DNA of 64,000 nucleotides. Origin: Alphaproteobacteria bacterium. GTDB lineage: Bacteria; Pseudomonadota; Alphaproteobacteria; Rhodobacterales; Rhodobacteraceae. The translations under genes were made by a program, and so were the position numbers. A model generated the notes under the pieces. The model was not told the origin of the DNA. It saw only the letters and a program-made list of their open reading frames with translations, and did not search any database. Where the stretch lies: the NCBI GenBank assembly GCA_030424865.1, contig JAUHVR010000001.1:62001-126000 (forward strand), written 5' to 3'. Below, one piece after another: positions 8,390-17,144 of this stretch (position 1 is the stretch's first letter; every line of letters begins with the position of its first letter).

Positions 8390-10348
8390 CTAGACGTCCA
8401 ATTCTTCGACAAATCGCGCGTTTTCCTGGATGTACTCGAACCGTTTCTCGGGCTTTTTGCCCATCAACCGCTCGACCAGGTGCCCGGTCTCGCCCGGTTC
8501 ATCCTCGTCGATCGTCACCCGGATCAGCTTGCGCGATTTGGGGTCCATCGTCGTTTCCTTCAGGTCCTTGGCGTCCATCTCGCCCAGTCCCTTGAAGCGT
8601 TGCACGTCGATTTTTCCCTTTCCGCCCAGGCCCTTTTCCATCCATTCGTCTTTTTCGGCGTCATTGGCCACGTAAAGACGGTTGGCGCCCTGCGTCAGAC
8701 GATAAAGCGGCGGGCAGGCCAGATAGAGGTGGCCGGCGTCGATCATGGGGCGCATCTGGGTGAAGAAGAACGTCATCAAAAGCGAGGCGATATGCGCCCC
8801 GTCGACATCCGCGTCGGTCATGATGATGACCTTTTCGTAGCGCAGATCGTCGAGGTTGAACTTGGTCCCCAAACCGACCCCAAGCGCCTGGCACAGGTCG
8901 TTGATCTCGGCGTTGCTGGTCAGCTTGCTGGACGCCGCGCCCAAAACGTTCAGGATCTTGCCGCGCAGGGGCAACAGCGCCTGGGTCTTGCGATCCCGCG
9001 CGCCTTTGCCCGAACCACCGGCGCTGTCGCCCTCGACCAGGAAAATCTCGGTGCCATCGCGGCTTTGCTGCGAACAATCGACCAGCTTGCCGGGAAGGCG
9101 CAATTTCTTGGTCGCCGACTTGCGCGCGGTTTCCTTTTCCTGACGGCGGCGCAGCCGTTCTTCGGCCCGCAGCACCAGGAAATCAAGGATCGCGCCCGCT
9201 GATTTGGTGTCGGCGGCCAGCCAGTTGTCAAAGTGGTCGCGGACCGAGTTTTCGACCAGTCTCTGCGCCTCGGTTGTGGCCAACCGGTCCTTGGTTTGCC
9301 CGACAAACTCGGGCTCGCGGATGAAGCAGCTGACCAGCGCACAGCCGCCGGTGATCAGGTCATCCCGCGTGATTTGCCCGGCCTTCTTGTTGCCGGCAAG
9401 CTCGCCATAGGCGCGGATACCTTTGAGGATTGCCGCCCAGAACCCGGCCTCGTGTGTGCCGCCCTCGGGCGTAGGCACGGTGTTACAGTAACTTTGAATG
9501 AAGCCGTCACGGCTGGGGGTCCAGTTGATCGCCCATTCCACCTTGCCCGGCGTGTTGAATTTCTCTTTGAAATCAACGGTTCCGGCAAAGGGTTTGTCGG
9601 AATAGGTCGTGGCGCTGCCAAGCGTTTCGGTCAGGTAATCGGCCAGACCACCGGGAAACCGGAACGAGGCCTCAAGCGGGGTTTCCCCGTCATTGATCGC
9701 CGTTTTCCAACGGATTTCAACGCCCGAGAACAGATAGGCCTTGGACCGCACCATCTTGAACAGCCGCGCCGGCTTGAAGCGGTGTTTGCCAAAAATCTGC
9801 GCGTCCGCGTGAAAGGTCACGGTTGTGCCGCGACGGTTCGGCGCCTGCCCGATGACAGCAACCGGCCCCAGCGGCAGCCCGCGCGAAAACCGTTGTTCGT
9901 GCAATTCACGGTTGCGCGCGACCTGCACCACCATGCTGTCAGAAAGTGCGTTTACAACAGATGCGCCAACCCCGTGCAGTCCGCCCGAGGTTTCATAGGC
10001 CTTGCCCGAAAACTTGCCGCCCGCGTGCAGCGTGCAGAGGATCACCTCAAGCGCGGATTTGCCCGGAAACTTGGGATGCGGGTCAATTGGAATGCCACGC
10101 CCATTGTCGCGGATCGTGACGGCATGATCCTCGTGCAACTCGACTTCGATCCGGTTCGCATGGCCCGCGACGGCTTCGTCCATCGCGTTGTCCAGAACCT
10201 CGGCCACCATGTGGTGCAGTGCGCGTTCATCGGTGCCACCGATGTACATCCCGGGACGTTTGCGGACAGGTTCGAGACCCTCCAGCACTTCGATTGCGGA
10301 GGCGTCGTAGTTCCCCGGGTCCCCAGCATTCAGGAGGTCGTCGGCCAT
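8390..10348 (-). CDS. parE: DNA topoisomerase IV subunit B
   Basis: The ATPase subunit of topoisomerase IV, which unlinks daughter chromosomes with ParC. The 652-aa product has an N-terminal GHKL ATPase (EVLDNAMDEA, DNGRGIP, GLHGVGASVVNALS). It also has a transducer domain and a C-terminal TOPRIM domain (EGDSAGGSGKG, PLRGKILNV, MTDADVDGAHI). GyrB-specific insertions are absent and the length is that of ParE, so I prefer parE over gyrB. No parC is nearby. A 66-base gap separates it from cheD, which reads in the same direction, so it may be transcribed on its own. Confidence 0.93.
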   Translation of the reverse strand: MADDLLNAGDPGNYDASAIEVLEGLEPVRKRPGMYIGGTDERALHHMVAEVLDNAMDEAVAGHANRIEVELHEDHAVTIRDNGRGIPIDPHPKFPGKSALEVILCTLHAGGKFSGKAYETSGGLHGVGASVVNALSDSMVVQVARNRELHEQRFSRGLPLGPVAVIGQAPNRRGTTVTFHADAQIFGKHRFKPARLFKMVRSKAYLFSGVEIRWKTAINDGETPLEASFRFPGGLADYLTETLGSATTYSDKPFAGTVDFKEKFNTPGKVEWAINWTPSRDGFIQSYCNTVPTPEGGTHEAGFWAAILKGIRAYGELAGNKKAGQITRDDLITGGCALVSCFIREPEFVGQTKDRLATTEAQRLVENSVRDHFDNWLAADTKSAGAILDFLVLRAEERLRRRQEKETARKSATKKLRLPGKLVDCSQQSRDGTEIFLVEGDSAGGSGKGARDRKTQALLPLRGKILNVLGAASSKLTSNAEINDLCQALGVGLGTKFNLDDLRYEKVIIMTDADVDGAHIASLLMTFFFTQMRPMIDAGHLYLACPPLYRLTQGANRLYVANDAEKDEWMEKGLGGKGKIDVQRFKGLGEMDAKDLKETTMDPKSRKLIRVTIDEDEPGETGHLVERLMGKKPEKRFEYIQENARFVEELDV

Positions 10349-10414
10349 GGCAGCTGCTCATCTTGGTCTTGGTTGTCGGCCAGTATGGCAGAGCCACGAG
10401 GGCAGGGGAAGTGG

Positions 10415-10945
10415 TCAGAAGAGCGTGATATCAGGTTGGACTGGCGTCGCTGGTTTCGCAGTCACGGCTGGATCCGGGGTCTCTGCCACAAGATGGACCT
10501 CGGCACGTCCGGTGGTCGGGAAAAAGAACAATCGCCGTGCCCGTGTTCCGCCAAAATCCTGACTCGTGCAGGGGATGCTTTCCTTGGCAAGGAACTCTTG
10601 TGCAAACGCGGCATTTGCAGCGCCGATGTCGCTCAGGCCGGCTGTCATCCGGGCACCGCCAAATGCCTTGGCCTGAAGCCGGGACTTTTCACCGCCAGCC
10701 TTGATCAACTCGTTTATGAGTTGTTCCATGGCGTGAATGCCATATCGGTTGCTGATGCCGCCGTCGGTTTGGCCACTGGGCAGCAGAAAGTGGTTCATGC
10801 CGCCGATCTTTCGCACCGGATCAAACAGGCATACCGCCACGCAGGATCCAAGGATCGTGGTCATGCGTTCGTCAGGCGCGTCCGAGACGCGGCTTTCGCC
10901 CTGCAGGATGTTGCACGTGGGGCCGGAATGTCGACGATCAGGCAT
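10415..10945 (-). CDS. cheD: Chemoreceptor glutamine deamidase CheD
   Basis: Deamidates glutamines of methyl-accepting receptors and can bind CheC/CheY-type partners. The 176-aa domain shows the CheD signature: TILGSCVAVCL with the catalytic Cys, GGMNHFLLP with the catalytic His, and an AKAFGGARM segment. I start at the ATG at 10945, which overlaps the cheB stop by eight bases; the longer open frame reads antisense-like residues. It is the last gene of the nine-gene che operon. No CheC is present in the window. Confidence 0.92.
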   Translation of the reverse strand: MPDRRHSGPTCNILQGESRVSDAPDERMTTILGSCVAVCLFDPVRKIGGMNHFLLPSGQTDGGISNRYGIHAMEQLINELIKAGGEKSRLQAKAFGGARMTAGLSDIGAANAAFAQEFLAKESIPCTSQDFGGTRARRLFFFPTTGRAEVHLVAETPDPAVTAKPATPVQPDITLF

Positions 10946-11939
10946 GGGTGTTCTGCTCTTTTGGAATGTTGGCTTCGCAGGCCTGCAGTAGGGCCGCAGA
11001 CATTTTTCCCAGTGGAACGCTGCGCGAAACGGCACCGAGGTTCCGGGCCGCACGCGGCATGCCATCGACCACAGATGTGGCGCTGTCCTGGGCAAAGGTC
11101 GTGGCTCCGGCCTGACGCAAAGCCAAAAGTCCCGACGCGCCGTCGCGTCCCATTCCGGTCAACAAGGCGGCAACGACACGACGTGCCCTTGGAACAGCGG
11201 AATGAAAAAGGCGATCGACAGATGGAATATGGGTTTCGCCCCTGGGGTCGCGCATCTGCAAGCGTGCTGGCCCTTTGGGGGCCAGTTCCACATGCATCGG
11301 CAGGCCGGCCGCCACCGTGATGACACCCGGAGCCAACGGTTGGTCGTTTGTTGCAAGCACGACTTTCGGAAGGCAGCGCTTGTTCAGCAGATCGACCAGA
11401 TTGGCACCAAAACCCCTCGATGTGTGTTGGACGACCACGGTTGGCGGGCAGTCGGCCGGGAAATTTGTGAGGACTTTTCCCAATGCCTCAACACCGCCTG
11501 TAGATGCGCCTATCAAGACCAACGATCTTGAGGCATGGGGCAACGATCGGGCTGAGGTGTCCTTTTTGACGGAAGGAAACAAAGCCGCGAGCTGTGCGCG
11601 AATCGCCGAAGGACTTTCACCCTGTCCGATCGTCACCGCCGACTGCGTTGCCGCGACTGATTGCGCTTCACCGACCAGTATCCATTGCAACTCGCGTTGC
11701 CCGAACAAGTCTCGCATGACGCGGAATTCAGGACTTGAAGCCAGTTCTGCATCGATCATGACCAGGTTCGGAGACAGCCCTTCGATGTCGGCAAAGGCAT
11801 CGGACAGTGACAGGGCTGTCGAAACCAGAGCGAATTCCGCCGACATTTGCAGCGCCGTTTGAATTTTCTGCCTCGTGCGCAGGTCGGGGATCGCAAGAAC
11901 CACCCGAAATCGAGGGTTTTCATCAGCATGTCTTGTCAT
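10938..11939 (-). CDS. cheB: Protein-glutamate methylesterase CheB with degenerate receiver
   Basis: Removes methyl groups from chemoreceptors, opposing CheR during adaptation. The C-terminal methylesterase has the Ser-His-Asp triad in GASTGG (Ser146), QHTS (His172) and GMGRDGA (Asp266), counted from the ATG at 11939. The N-terminal receiver is degraded. The usual acidic pair reads Pro-Asp, the switch Thr is Gly (ILVGE) and the conserved Lys is not found, although an Asp remains in LVMIDAEL. An in-frame TTG at 11987 overlapping the upstream stop is an alternative start; neither has a strong ribosome binding site. It overlaps cheD. Confidence 0.92.
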   Translation of the reverse strand: MTRHADENPRFRVVLAIPDLRTRQKIQTALQMSAEFALVSTALSLSDAFADIEGLSPNLVMIDAELASSPEFRVMRDLFGQRELQWILVGEAQSVAATQSAVTIGQGESPSAIRAQLAALFPSVKKDTSARSLPHASRSLVLIGASTGGVEALGKVLTNFPADCPPTVVVQHTSRGFGANLVDLLNKRCLPKVVLATNDQPLAPGVITVAAGLPMHVELAPKGPARLQMRDPRGETHIPSVDRLFHSAVPRARRVVAALLTGMGRDGASGLLALRQAGATTFAQDSATSVVDGMPRAARNLGAVSRSVPLGKMSAALLQACEANIPKEQNTHA

Positions 11940-11973
11940 GGCTGCATTGACCGTTGCGTGCAGGGAAGATGTG

Positions 11974-12321
11974 TCAAAAGAGGTCAATTCCCACAGAAAC
12001 CCGCGAGGCTCGTGGTGGTGTGCCGGTCAGTCGATCCGCCATGTCCCTAAGGGTCATGGCTCGAATTGCCGGTCCGGTATCCACCGTCGCGTCGGTTGTG
12101 ATGGCGGTTGAGGCGTGATCGAGATAGGCCACCAAGGCGTTCAGCGACTGTGACAGACGGTCAAACTCTTGCAGTATGGCCAATTGGTCCGAAGACGCGG
12201 ACTGAACGGCAGAGGGTGCCAATTTGCCGACCACGATTTCCAATTCAATCAACCGAGCAAGCTGAACTCTGAGTTCAGATGCAGCAAGACGTGGGATTTC
12301 TGCGACCGGCAAAACTGGCAT
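11974..12321 (-). CDS. Uncharacterised protein embedded in the che operon
   Basis: About 115 aa, mostly helical and without membrane segments or cysteines (MPVLPVAEIPRLAASEL onward). I recognise no domain. A central segment (ILQEFDRLSQSLNALVAYLDHASTA) could form an amphipathic or coiled-coil helix. It lies between cheY and cheB in the same direction, with 16 bases to cheY, so it is surely co-transcribed and probably works in the chemotaxis pathway. The ATG at 12321 is preferred; an upstream TTG at 12351 would overlap cheY. A CheZ-like phosphatase or a scaffold are possibilities, but no CheZ motif is visible. Confidence 0.65.
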   Translation of the reverse strand: MPVLPVAEIPRLAASELRVQLARLIELEIVVGKLAPSAVQSASSDQLAILQEFDRLSQSLNALVAYLDHASTAITTDATVDTGPAIRAMTLRDMADRLTGTPPRASRVSVGIDLF

Positions 12322-12337
12322 CTCTGGGCGGTGTCCT

Positions 12338-12724
12338 TCACAACTTGCCAACGACGCTTTCGATGCATTGCTTCATCGAGGCAGAGGTGAAAGGTTTCTT
12401 GATCATGTTGTTCAGGCCGAGGGAGCGGGCTGTCTGGATCATGTCTGGTGTCGGCTTCCCGGTTACCAGAATGAAACCGATTTTCTGGGTGGACGGTGTT
12501 GCGCGCAGGGCTTTCAGCAGTCCCAACCCATCCATTTCCGGCATGTTGTAATCTGACAGGACCAGATGTGCGGGCGCGGCTTGAAGCCGTGCAAGGGCAG
12601 AGCGACCGTTGTTTTCGCTCTCATAATTCGCGATCCCGATTTCGTCCAGGGCTTGGGTGATAAGCGCGCGGCTGGTGGCCATGTCGTCAACAACCATCAA
12701 GCGCAAGCGGTTCTTCATGCTCAT
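12338..12724 (-). CDS. cheY: CheY-type response regulator (second)
   Basis: A 128-aa single-domain receiver with all phosphorylation residues: Asp13/Asp14, phospho-acceptor Asp58 in SDYNMPEMDG, Thr88 and Lys110 before Pro. It should accept phosphate from CheA and either bind the motor or act as a phosphate sink. The ATG at 12724 overlaps the cheR stop in an ATGA arrangement with GGGAAG ahead. The open frame continues upstream to 12955, but that stretch is inside cheR. This is one of two CheY proteins in the operon, as in many alphaproteobacteria. Confidence 0.93.
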   Translation of the reverse strand: MSMKNRLRLMVVDDMATSRALITQALDEIGIANYESENNGRSALARLQAAPAHLVLSDYNMPEMDGLGLLKALRATPSTQKIGFILVTGKPTPDMIQTARSLGLNNMIKKPFTSASMKQCIESVVGKL

Positions 12725-13602
12725 TGGGAGCTTCCCTTTCCAGTGGGACTTGTTTTTCTGAAGGCCGTAACGCCGATTGTGGCGAAGCCTGTGTCTGTTT
12801 TGCGGTCCAGACGCTCCGAGTGGCCGATGAACAGGTGACCATCGTTGCGCAATGCTCGGCGGAACCGGTCCCAAAGCGCGGCCTTTGTTTCGGCATCGAA
12901 ATAGATGGCCACGTTGCGGCAGAAGATCACGTCGCATTGAGGCTCGGTCGGCCAATTTGAAACGAGGTTCAACTCAGAGAAGTCGACCAGCCCCTTGATC
13001 CGCTCTGAAACCTCCGAGTTTGTCCCATCAACAGCGCGGGTGTCCGCTTGCCGGATCTGCGTTGGAACCGCATCGAAGCTTTCTGTCGGGTAGAGGCCAG
13101 CGCGGGCGGTCCGAAGGATTTGCGGGTCGATGTCTGTTGCCTTGATCCTGACGTCCAGCTTTGGCGCATCGGGCGCGAAGTCCAACAGGCACATCGCAAT
13201 GGAATAGGGCTCTTGTCCACTTGAACACCCCGCGGACCAGATCCGGATCGCCTCGCCTTGGCGTGCGCGTGTCATGAGGCCCGGGAACACATGTTTCTTC
13301 AGCGCTTCGAAATGATGGGCTTCGCGGAAGAACTGGGTGACATTCGTTGTCAACGCGGTCAGCAATTGAGTTTGTTCTTCGCTCGTGTCATCGGAAAGCA
13401 AATTGCAGTAGTCACTGAAACTGCTCAGACCCAGGGCACGCAGCCTTTTTGACAGGCGTGAATAAACAAGCGCCTTCTTGGAGTCCGGTAAACAGAGACC
13501 GTACTTCTGGTGCGCGAGCTTTGATATCCGTTGGAACTCGGCATCGCTAAGGTCGAACTGAAACGAAGAGCGCCGCGCGGTGCTGCTGGTCACTTGTGTC
13601 AT
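12721..13602 (-). CDS. cheR: Chemoreceptor methyltransferase CheR
   Basis: Methylates glutamates of chemoreceptors from S-adenosylmethionine. The 293-aa protein has the helical N-terminal CheR domain and a Rossmann methyltransferase domain. NVTQFFRE, the SAM-binding IWSAGCSSGQEPYS and the FCRNVAIYF motif mark the family, and GHSERL lies near the C-terminus. No TPR or pentapeptide-tether extension is present. Its start overlaps the cheW stop (ATGA) and its stop overlaps the cheY start, so translation is coupled on both sides. Confidence 0.95.
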   Translation of the reverse strand: MTQVTSSTARRSSFQFDLSDAEFQRISKLAHQKYGLCLPDSKKALVYSRLSKRLRALGLSSFSDYCNLLSDDTSEEQTQLLTALTTNVTQFFREAHHFEALKKHVFPGLMTRARQGEAIRIWSAGCSSGQEPYSIAMCLLDFAPDAPKLDVRIKATDIDPQILRTARAGLYPTESFDAVPTQIRQADTRAVDGTNSEVSERIKGLVDFSELNLVSNWPTEPQCDVIFCRNVAIYFDAETKAALWDRFRRALRNDGHLFIGHSERLDRKTDTGFATIGVTAFRKTSPTGKGSSQ

Positions 13603-14066
13603 GCGGCGGCTCCGGTTTCGGTGTGCAAGAGGTTGTCCAGGTTCAAGACCCGGATCATTTCGTCATCAAGCGCGATGACTCCACCCACGTATCCGCGCGT
13701 GAGTTCTGACTTGATGTCTGGCGTTTCCTGTATCGCGTCTGTCCCGACGGCGAGAATTTCGGACACGGATTCGACCAGCAATCCGGAACTGTTGGTCTTG
13801 CCCTGGGCCACAATGACGACGTTTCGATCATTTTGCGCGGTGGGGCCAAGGCCCAAGCGTGCCGACAGGTCGATGATGGGGATCACCGCCCCGCGCAGGT
13901 TCATCACGCCCAGCACATCCCCGGGAGCGTGCGGCAAAGCGGTGACCGGTGACCAGCGACGGATTTCCCGGATTTGCGTAATTTCGAGGCAAAACACCTG
14001 GTCGCCCGATGAAAAGGTCACACATTCGAACGGTGTAGACGGTGTGTCACTGGATGGGGTCTGCAT
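13599..14066 (-). CDS. cheW: Chemotaxis coupling protein CheW
   Basis: Adaptor that links receptors to CheA. The 155-aa product is a single CheW domain with the expected strands and the signature LGVMNLRGAVIPIIDL. The start at 14066 has GGAGCA upstream and lies 20 bases inside the end of cheA. The frame stays open to 14108, but that part is antisense-like. Its stop overlaps the cheR start. It is the only cheW here, consistent with one signalling array per operon. Confidence 0.94.
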   Translation of the reverse strand: MQTPSSDTPSTPFECVTFSSGDQVFCLEITQIREIRRWSPVTALPHAPGDVLGVMNLRGAVIPIIDLSARLGLGPTAQNDRNVVIVAQGKTNSSGLLVESVSEILAVGTDAIQETPDIKSELTRGYVGGVIALDDEMIRVLNLDNLLHTETGAAA

Positions 14067-16110
14067 GTATCTGCTCCGATTTTGGGGGAGAGGCCAGTTG
14101 CATCGCACTTGCGGCGCCGCCGAGGCTTGTGATTTCGTCGGTGTCTAGAATGAGGGCAATTCGTCCGTCGCCGAGGATGGTTGCCGAGGAAATTCCGGGA
14201 ACCGGGCCATAGCTTGCCTCAAGGCTTTTCACGACGACCTGCCGTTGGTCGCGAATGTCGTCGATTGCCAGGGCGACAAGACCCGCCGTTTCGCTGTTGA
14301 TGATCAGAAGTACAGAGATATCCGGAGGAACCTTGGCGTCCCTTAGTCCCAGGTTTGCGGCGACATCGATGATCGGCAGATACTGTCCGCGGATCAGCAA
14401 AGTGAAATCGTCTGTCCCGATCTGGTGAATGTCTTCGGGGCGCGGGTGCACTGTTTCGAAGATTGCTGCAATCGGAACCACCATCGTTTCCTCGGCGACT
14501 GAAATGACAAAGCCGTCCATCACTGCAAGCGTCAGAGGCAGGTTCACGGAAAACGTGGTGCCCACGCCCGGCGTCGAGGAAATCGTGATGCGCCCACCCA
14601 AGGCCGCCACGGCATTGCGGACGACATCCATGCCAACGCCGCGCCCTGACAGGTTTGAAACCGCACTTGCCGTTGAAAAACCGGGCAGAAACAAAAGGTT
14701 GTCGATCTCGCTTTCGCTCAGTTCCGTGTCCGCTGCAATCAAACCCTTGCTGACAGCGGTCTGATAGATCCGCGCGCGGTCGAGGCCAGAGCCGTCATCG
14801 GAAATCTCTATCACAACGCTGCCCGAACGGTGTGAGGCCGTCAGTTGAATGGTGCCGGTTTCGTCTTTTCCGGCCGCCAGGCGCCCCTCTGTGCTTTCCA
14901 GGCCATGGTCGACCGCATTGCGCAACATATGGGTCAGCGGATCGGAAAGACGTTCGATCACGGTCTTGTCGACTTCGGTTGTCTCGCCCGAAGTGATCAG
15001 GCGTGCGGACTTGCCCGTCTCGGCCGAGGTTTCACGAACGATCCGCGCCATACGCTGGAACAGCGACTTCACCGGCTGCGCGCGGATGGCCATGACACCT
15101 TCCTGGATGTCGCGTGCGAGAAGCTTGTATTCCTCGATCTCGTTGTTGAGCTGCGCCGTTGTCGGCAGGTCAAGCTCTTCGACACGTTGCGAAATCATGG
15201 CCTGGTTGATGATCAGTTCACCCACGGCATTGATCAGCCGGTCCACACGATCCAGATCTACTCTGAGGGTGGGGCGGGGGCCTGAACTGGGAGCGGATGT
15301 TGGTGTTGGAACGGGTATGGCGGCGGCTTCACCTGCCGGCTCTTTCTTCGTTTCAGGAGCTTCAACAGCGTCGTCCACAGGCGTGAGCACCTCGATCGTC
15401 AGGTCACACAGCGTATCGACAAATTCGAACGCTTCGTGAACGACCGTCTCGGGTTCGTCGGTGACCAGGGTAATGGTCCAGGTCAGGTACGAAGCGCCCT
15501 CTTCGAAGGACGACAAGTCGGGGATACTGCCCAGGTCGGCCTGTGTCTCGCAGCTTCCGAGTTCCGCGAGGGCATCGAGGATCAGATGTGGTTCGTGGCC
15601 GTTCGCGTAGAGGGATGCGTGGGGGCGGAACGTGATCCGGTACCCTCTGGGCGCGTCATCCGGGACCGTCACATCACCCAGGTCGACGCCGACAGCGTCA
15701 AACGAAAACTCCTCTTCCTGGGGCGCATCGGCCAGACAGGCATCCAATGCAACGTGCCCGGCCTTGACGGCATCGGGGTTGGCGACCTGTTCCAGCCGAG
15801 CGGCCTCGACCAGATCGGTCAGGACGTCTGCGGATTTGAACAACGTCTTCATAACCGTTGGATCAACGGCCTTTTCACCGTTTCGCAAGAGGTCCAGCAG
15901 GGTTTCGAACCTGTGCGCAAACGAGACGAGGTCATCCAGGCCAAAGGCACCGGCCCCGCCTTTGACCGAATGAACGGCGCGGAACACCGCATTGACGCAT
16001 TCAGGATCGTAGCCCGGCGTCTCCATCGCGCTCAGACCTTCGATCAGGGCTTCGAGAAGTTCCTCGCACTCGGCAAAGAAGGTGTCGCGGATTGCGTTCG
16101 CTCCAGACAT
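14047..16110 (-). CDS. cheA: Chemotaxis histidine kinase CheA
   Basis: Receptor-coupled histidine kinase of 687 aa. Domains in order: P1 Hpt with phospho-His47 (AVHSVKGGAGAFG); a response-regulator-binding region around residues 160-280; a Pro/Ala-rich linker; P3 dimerisation (VDLDRVDRLINAVGELI); P4 ATPase with N box HMLRNAVDHG, DDGSGLDR and GRGVGMDVV; and a P5 CheW-like regulatory domain. The ATG at 16110 shares a base with the upstream cheY stop (TGATG). All catalytic motifs appear intact. It phosphorylates the two CheY proteins; the CheB receiver looks unable to respond normally. Confidence 0.96.
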   Translation of the reverse strand: MSGANAIRDTFFAECEELLEALIEGLSAMETPGYDPECVNAVFRAVHSVKGGAGAFGLDDLVSFAHRFETLLDLLRNGEKAVDPTVMKTLFKSADVLTDLVEAARLEQVANPDAVKAGHVALDACLADAPQEEEFSFDAVGVDLGDVTVPDDAPRGYRITFRPHASLYANGHEPHLILDALAELGSCETQADLGSIPDLSSFEEGASYLTWTITLVTDEPETVVHEAFEFVDTLCDLTIEVLTPVDDAVEAPETKKEPAGEAAAIPVPTPTSAPSSGPRPTLRVDLDRVDRLINAVGELIINQAMISQRVEELDLPTTAQLNNEIEEYKLLARDIQEGVMAIRAQPVKSLFQRMARIVRETSAETGKSARLITSGETTEVDKTVIERLSDPLTHMLRNAVDHGLESTEGRLAAGKDETGTIQLTASHRSGSVVIEISDDGSGLDRARIYQTAVSKGLIAADTELSESEIDNLLFLPGFSTASAVSNLSGRGVGMDVVRNAVAALGGRITISSTPGVGTTFSVNLPLTLAVMDGFVISVAEETMVVPIAAIFETVHPRPEDIHQIGTDDFTLLIRGQYLPIIDVAANLGLRDAKVPPDISVLLIINSETAGLVALAIDDIRDQRQVVVKSLEASYGPVPGISSATILGDGRIALILDTDEITSLGGAASAMQLASPPKSEQIHADPIQ

Positions 16111-16484
16111 CAGACCACATGCCCCGTTACACGTTTCAGAACAGAGACCAGGGCCGTGTCCTCGAAAGGTTTCACGATCCATCCGGTGGCGCCCGCATCG
16201 CGCGCCCGGGACTTGAGATCCGGCGAGCTTTCCGTTGTCAGAACCAGGATCGGCACGGTTGTGGCGGCTGGGCCAGAGCGCAATTCCTTGATCACCCCAA
16301 AGCCATCCATCCGCGGCATGTTGATGTCGGTGATCACCACGTCCGGTTGCACGTGCTTGAATTTTTCGACCCCGTCGACGCCATCTTCGGCGCTGTCGAA
16401 CTGAAAGCCCGCCGCCTCAAGCGACAGACGCAGCAGATCGCGGATGGTTCTTGAATCGTCGATGGCAAGGACGCGTACCGTCAT
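16110..16484 (-). CDS. cheY: CheY-type response regulator (first)
   Basis: A 124-aa stand-alone receiver. The phosphorylation pocket is complete: Asp9/Asp10, Asp53 in TDINMPRMDG, Thr83 and Lys105 in VKP. It lies between the STAS gene and cheA with overlapping ends on both sides. Its sequence differs clearly from the second CheY of the operon, so the two are probably specialised, one to the motor and one as a phosphate sink or adaptation element. Which is which cannot be told from sequence. Confidence 0.94.
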   Translation of the reverse strand: MTVRVLAIDDSRTIRDLLRLSLEAAGFQFDSAEDGVDGVEKFKHVQPDVVITDINMPRMDGFGVIKELRSGPAATTVPILVLTTESSPDLKSRARDAGATGWIVKPFEDTALVSVLKRVTGHVV

Positions 16485-16768
16485 TTCTGCGCTCCTTCGT
16501 GAAAGAGGTTCCGGTCGATGCCCATGCGCTGGAAGGCGTCACGCAAATTGTCGGATATGCCGTTGACGTGAAACGGTTTGTCGTCGCTGCCCCACTGTCG
16601 TTGACCTGCCAGAAGCACCTGCAGCCGCCTGGCATCGAGACGGTCAAGCTTGGAAAAATCGAGTGTCACAGGTTTGCCGATCGCACCTTTCAGGAACGCA
16701 AGCAAAGGATCCGGCCCACTGGAGGGGCGCCGTGCGGAGAGAGTGTGTGAAAGGGGTGTGTCTGACAT
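16481..16768 (-). CDS. STAS domain protein, first gene of the che operon
   Basis: A 95-aa protein with a compact STAS-like fold pattern: GKPVTLDFSKLDRLDARRLQVLLAGQ, then a second strand and helix. STAS proteins of this size act as anti-anti-sigma-like switches or as partners in chemosensory arrays. The usual phosphorylatable Ser position reads Asp-Ala (LDARRL), so classical SpoIIAA phosphorylation is doubtful. Its stop overlaps the cheY start (ATGA). It is the promoter-proximal gene of the nine-gene operon. Confidence 0.78.
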   Translation of the reverse strand: MSDTPLSHTLSARRPSSGPDPLLAFLKGAIGKPVTLDFSKLDRLDARRLQVLLAGQRQWGSDDKPFHVNGISDNLRDAFQRMGIDRNLFHEGAQK

Positions 16769-16848
16769 GTTCGCCCGTTGCTGTAGCTGCTTCCAATGGA
16801 CCGTCTGGTCTGGGGCCCGCGCATTGGGTCATGGATACGCCCGGTCCG

Positions 16849-16863
16849 TTAAGAATGGGTTCA
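16849..16863 (-). promoter_or_regulatory. Possible CtrA-like site upstream of the che operon
   Basis: TTAA-N7-TTCA lies about 85 bases ahead of the STAS gene start, one base off the alphaproteobacterial CtrA consensus TTAA-N7-TTAA. CtrA controls motility and chemotaxis genes in Rhodobacterales, which makes the location plausible. The rest of the 299-base interval 16769-17067 shows no gene. The match is short and imperfect. Confidence 0.25.
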
Positions 16864-17067
16864 ACAGGTCAGAAGATCGCGATTGCCAATCCAAGCAATA
16901 GCTTCAATTTGACTAAAGACGTCTGCAGACCGTGGAAGACTGGGCTTTCCGCCGACCTGATCGGCCGGTCCAGGCAGGACCCGGGCATGTGTGCCAAGAC
17001 CGGGGCCGCAATGCAGGGGGATTGCCAAACCACCCATGCTGCAAGGCATTGACGAGGCTGGATTGTA

Positions 17068-17144
17068 TGGCGGGCCCAGAAGGACTCGAACCCTCAACCT
17101 GCCGATTAGAAGTCGGCTGCTCTATCCAGTTGAGCTATGGGCCC
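17068..17144 (-). tRNA. tRNA-Arg (anticodon TCT)
   Basis: A 77-base cloverleaf on the minus strand. The 7-bp acceptor stem is GGGCCCA with TGGGCCC, with discriminator G and encoded CCA. The D-arm reads TAGCTCA, the anticodon stem-loop CGACTTCTAATCG carries TCT, and the T-arm has GGTTCGAGTCC. It reads the AGA and AGG arginine codons, which are rare in this GC-rich genome. It lies between the che operon and tRNA-Met. Confidence 0.96.

Noticed and set aside
9233-11320. Long plus-strand open frame (695 codons) opposite parE and cheB/cheD
   Set aside because: It is a GC-driven shadow of well-identified genes on the other strand; no domain, ribosome binding site or family resemblance.
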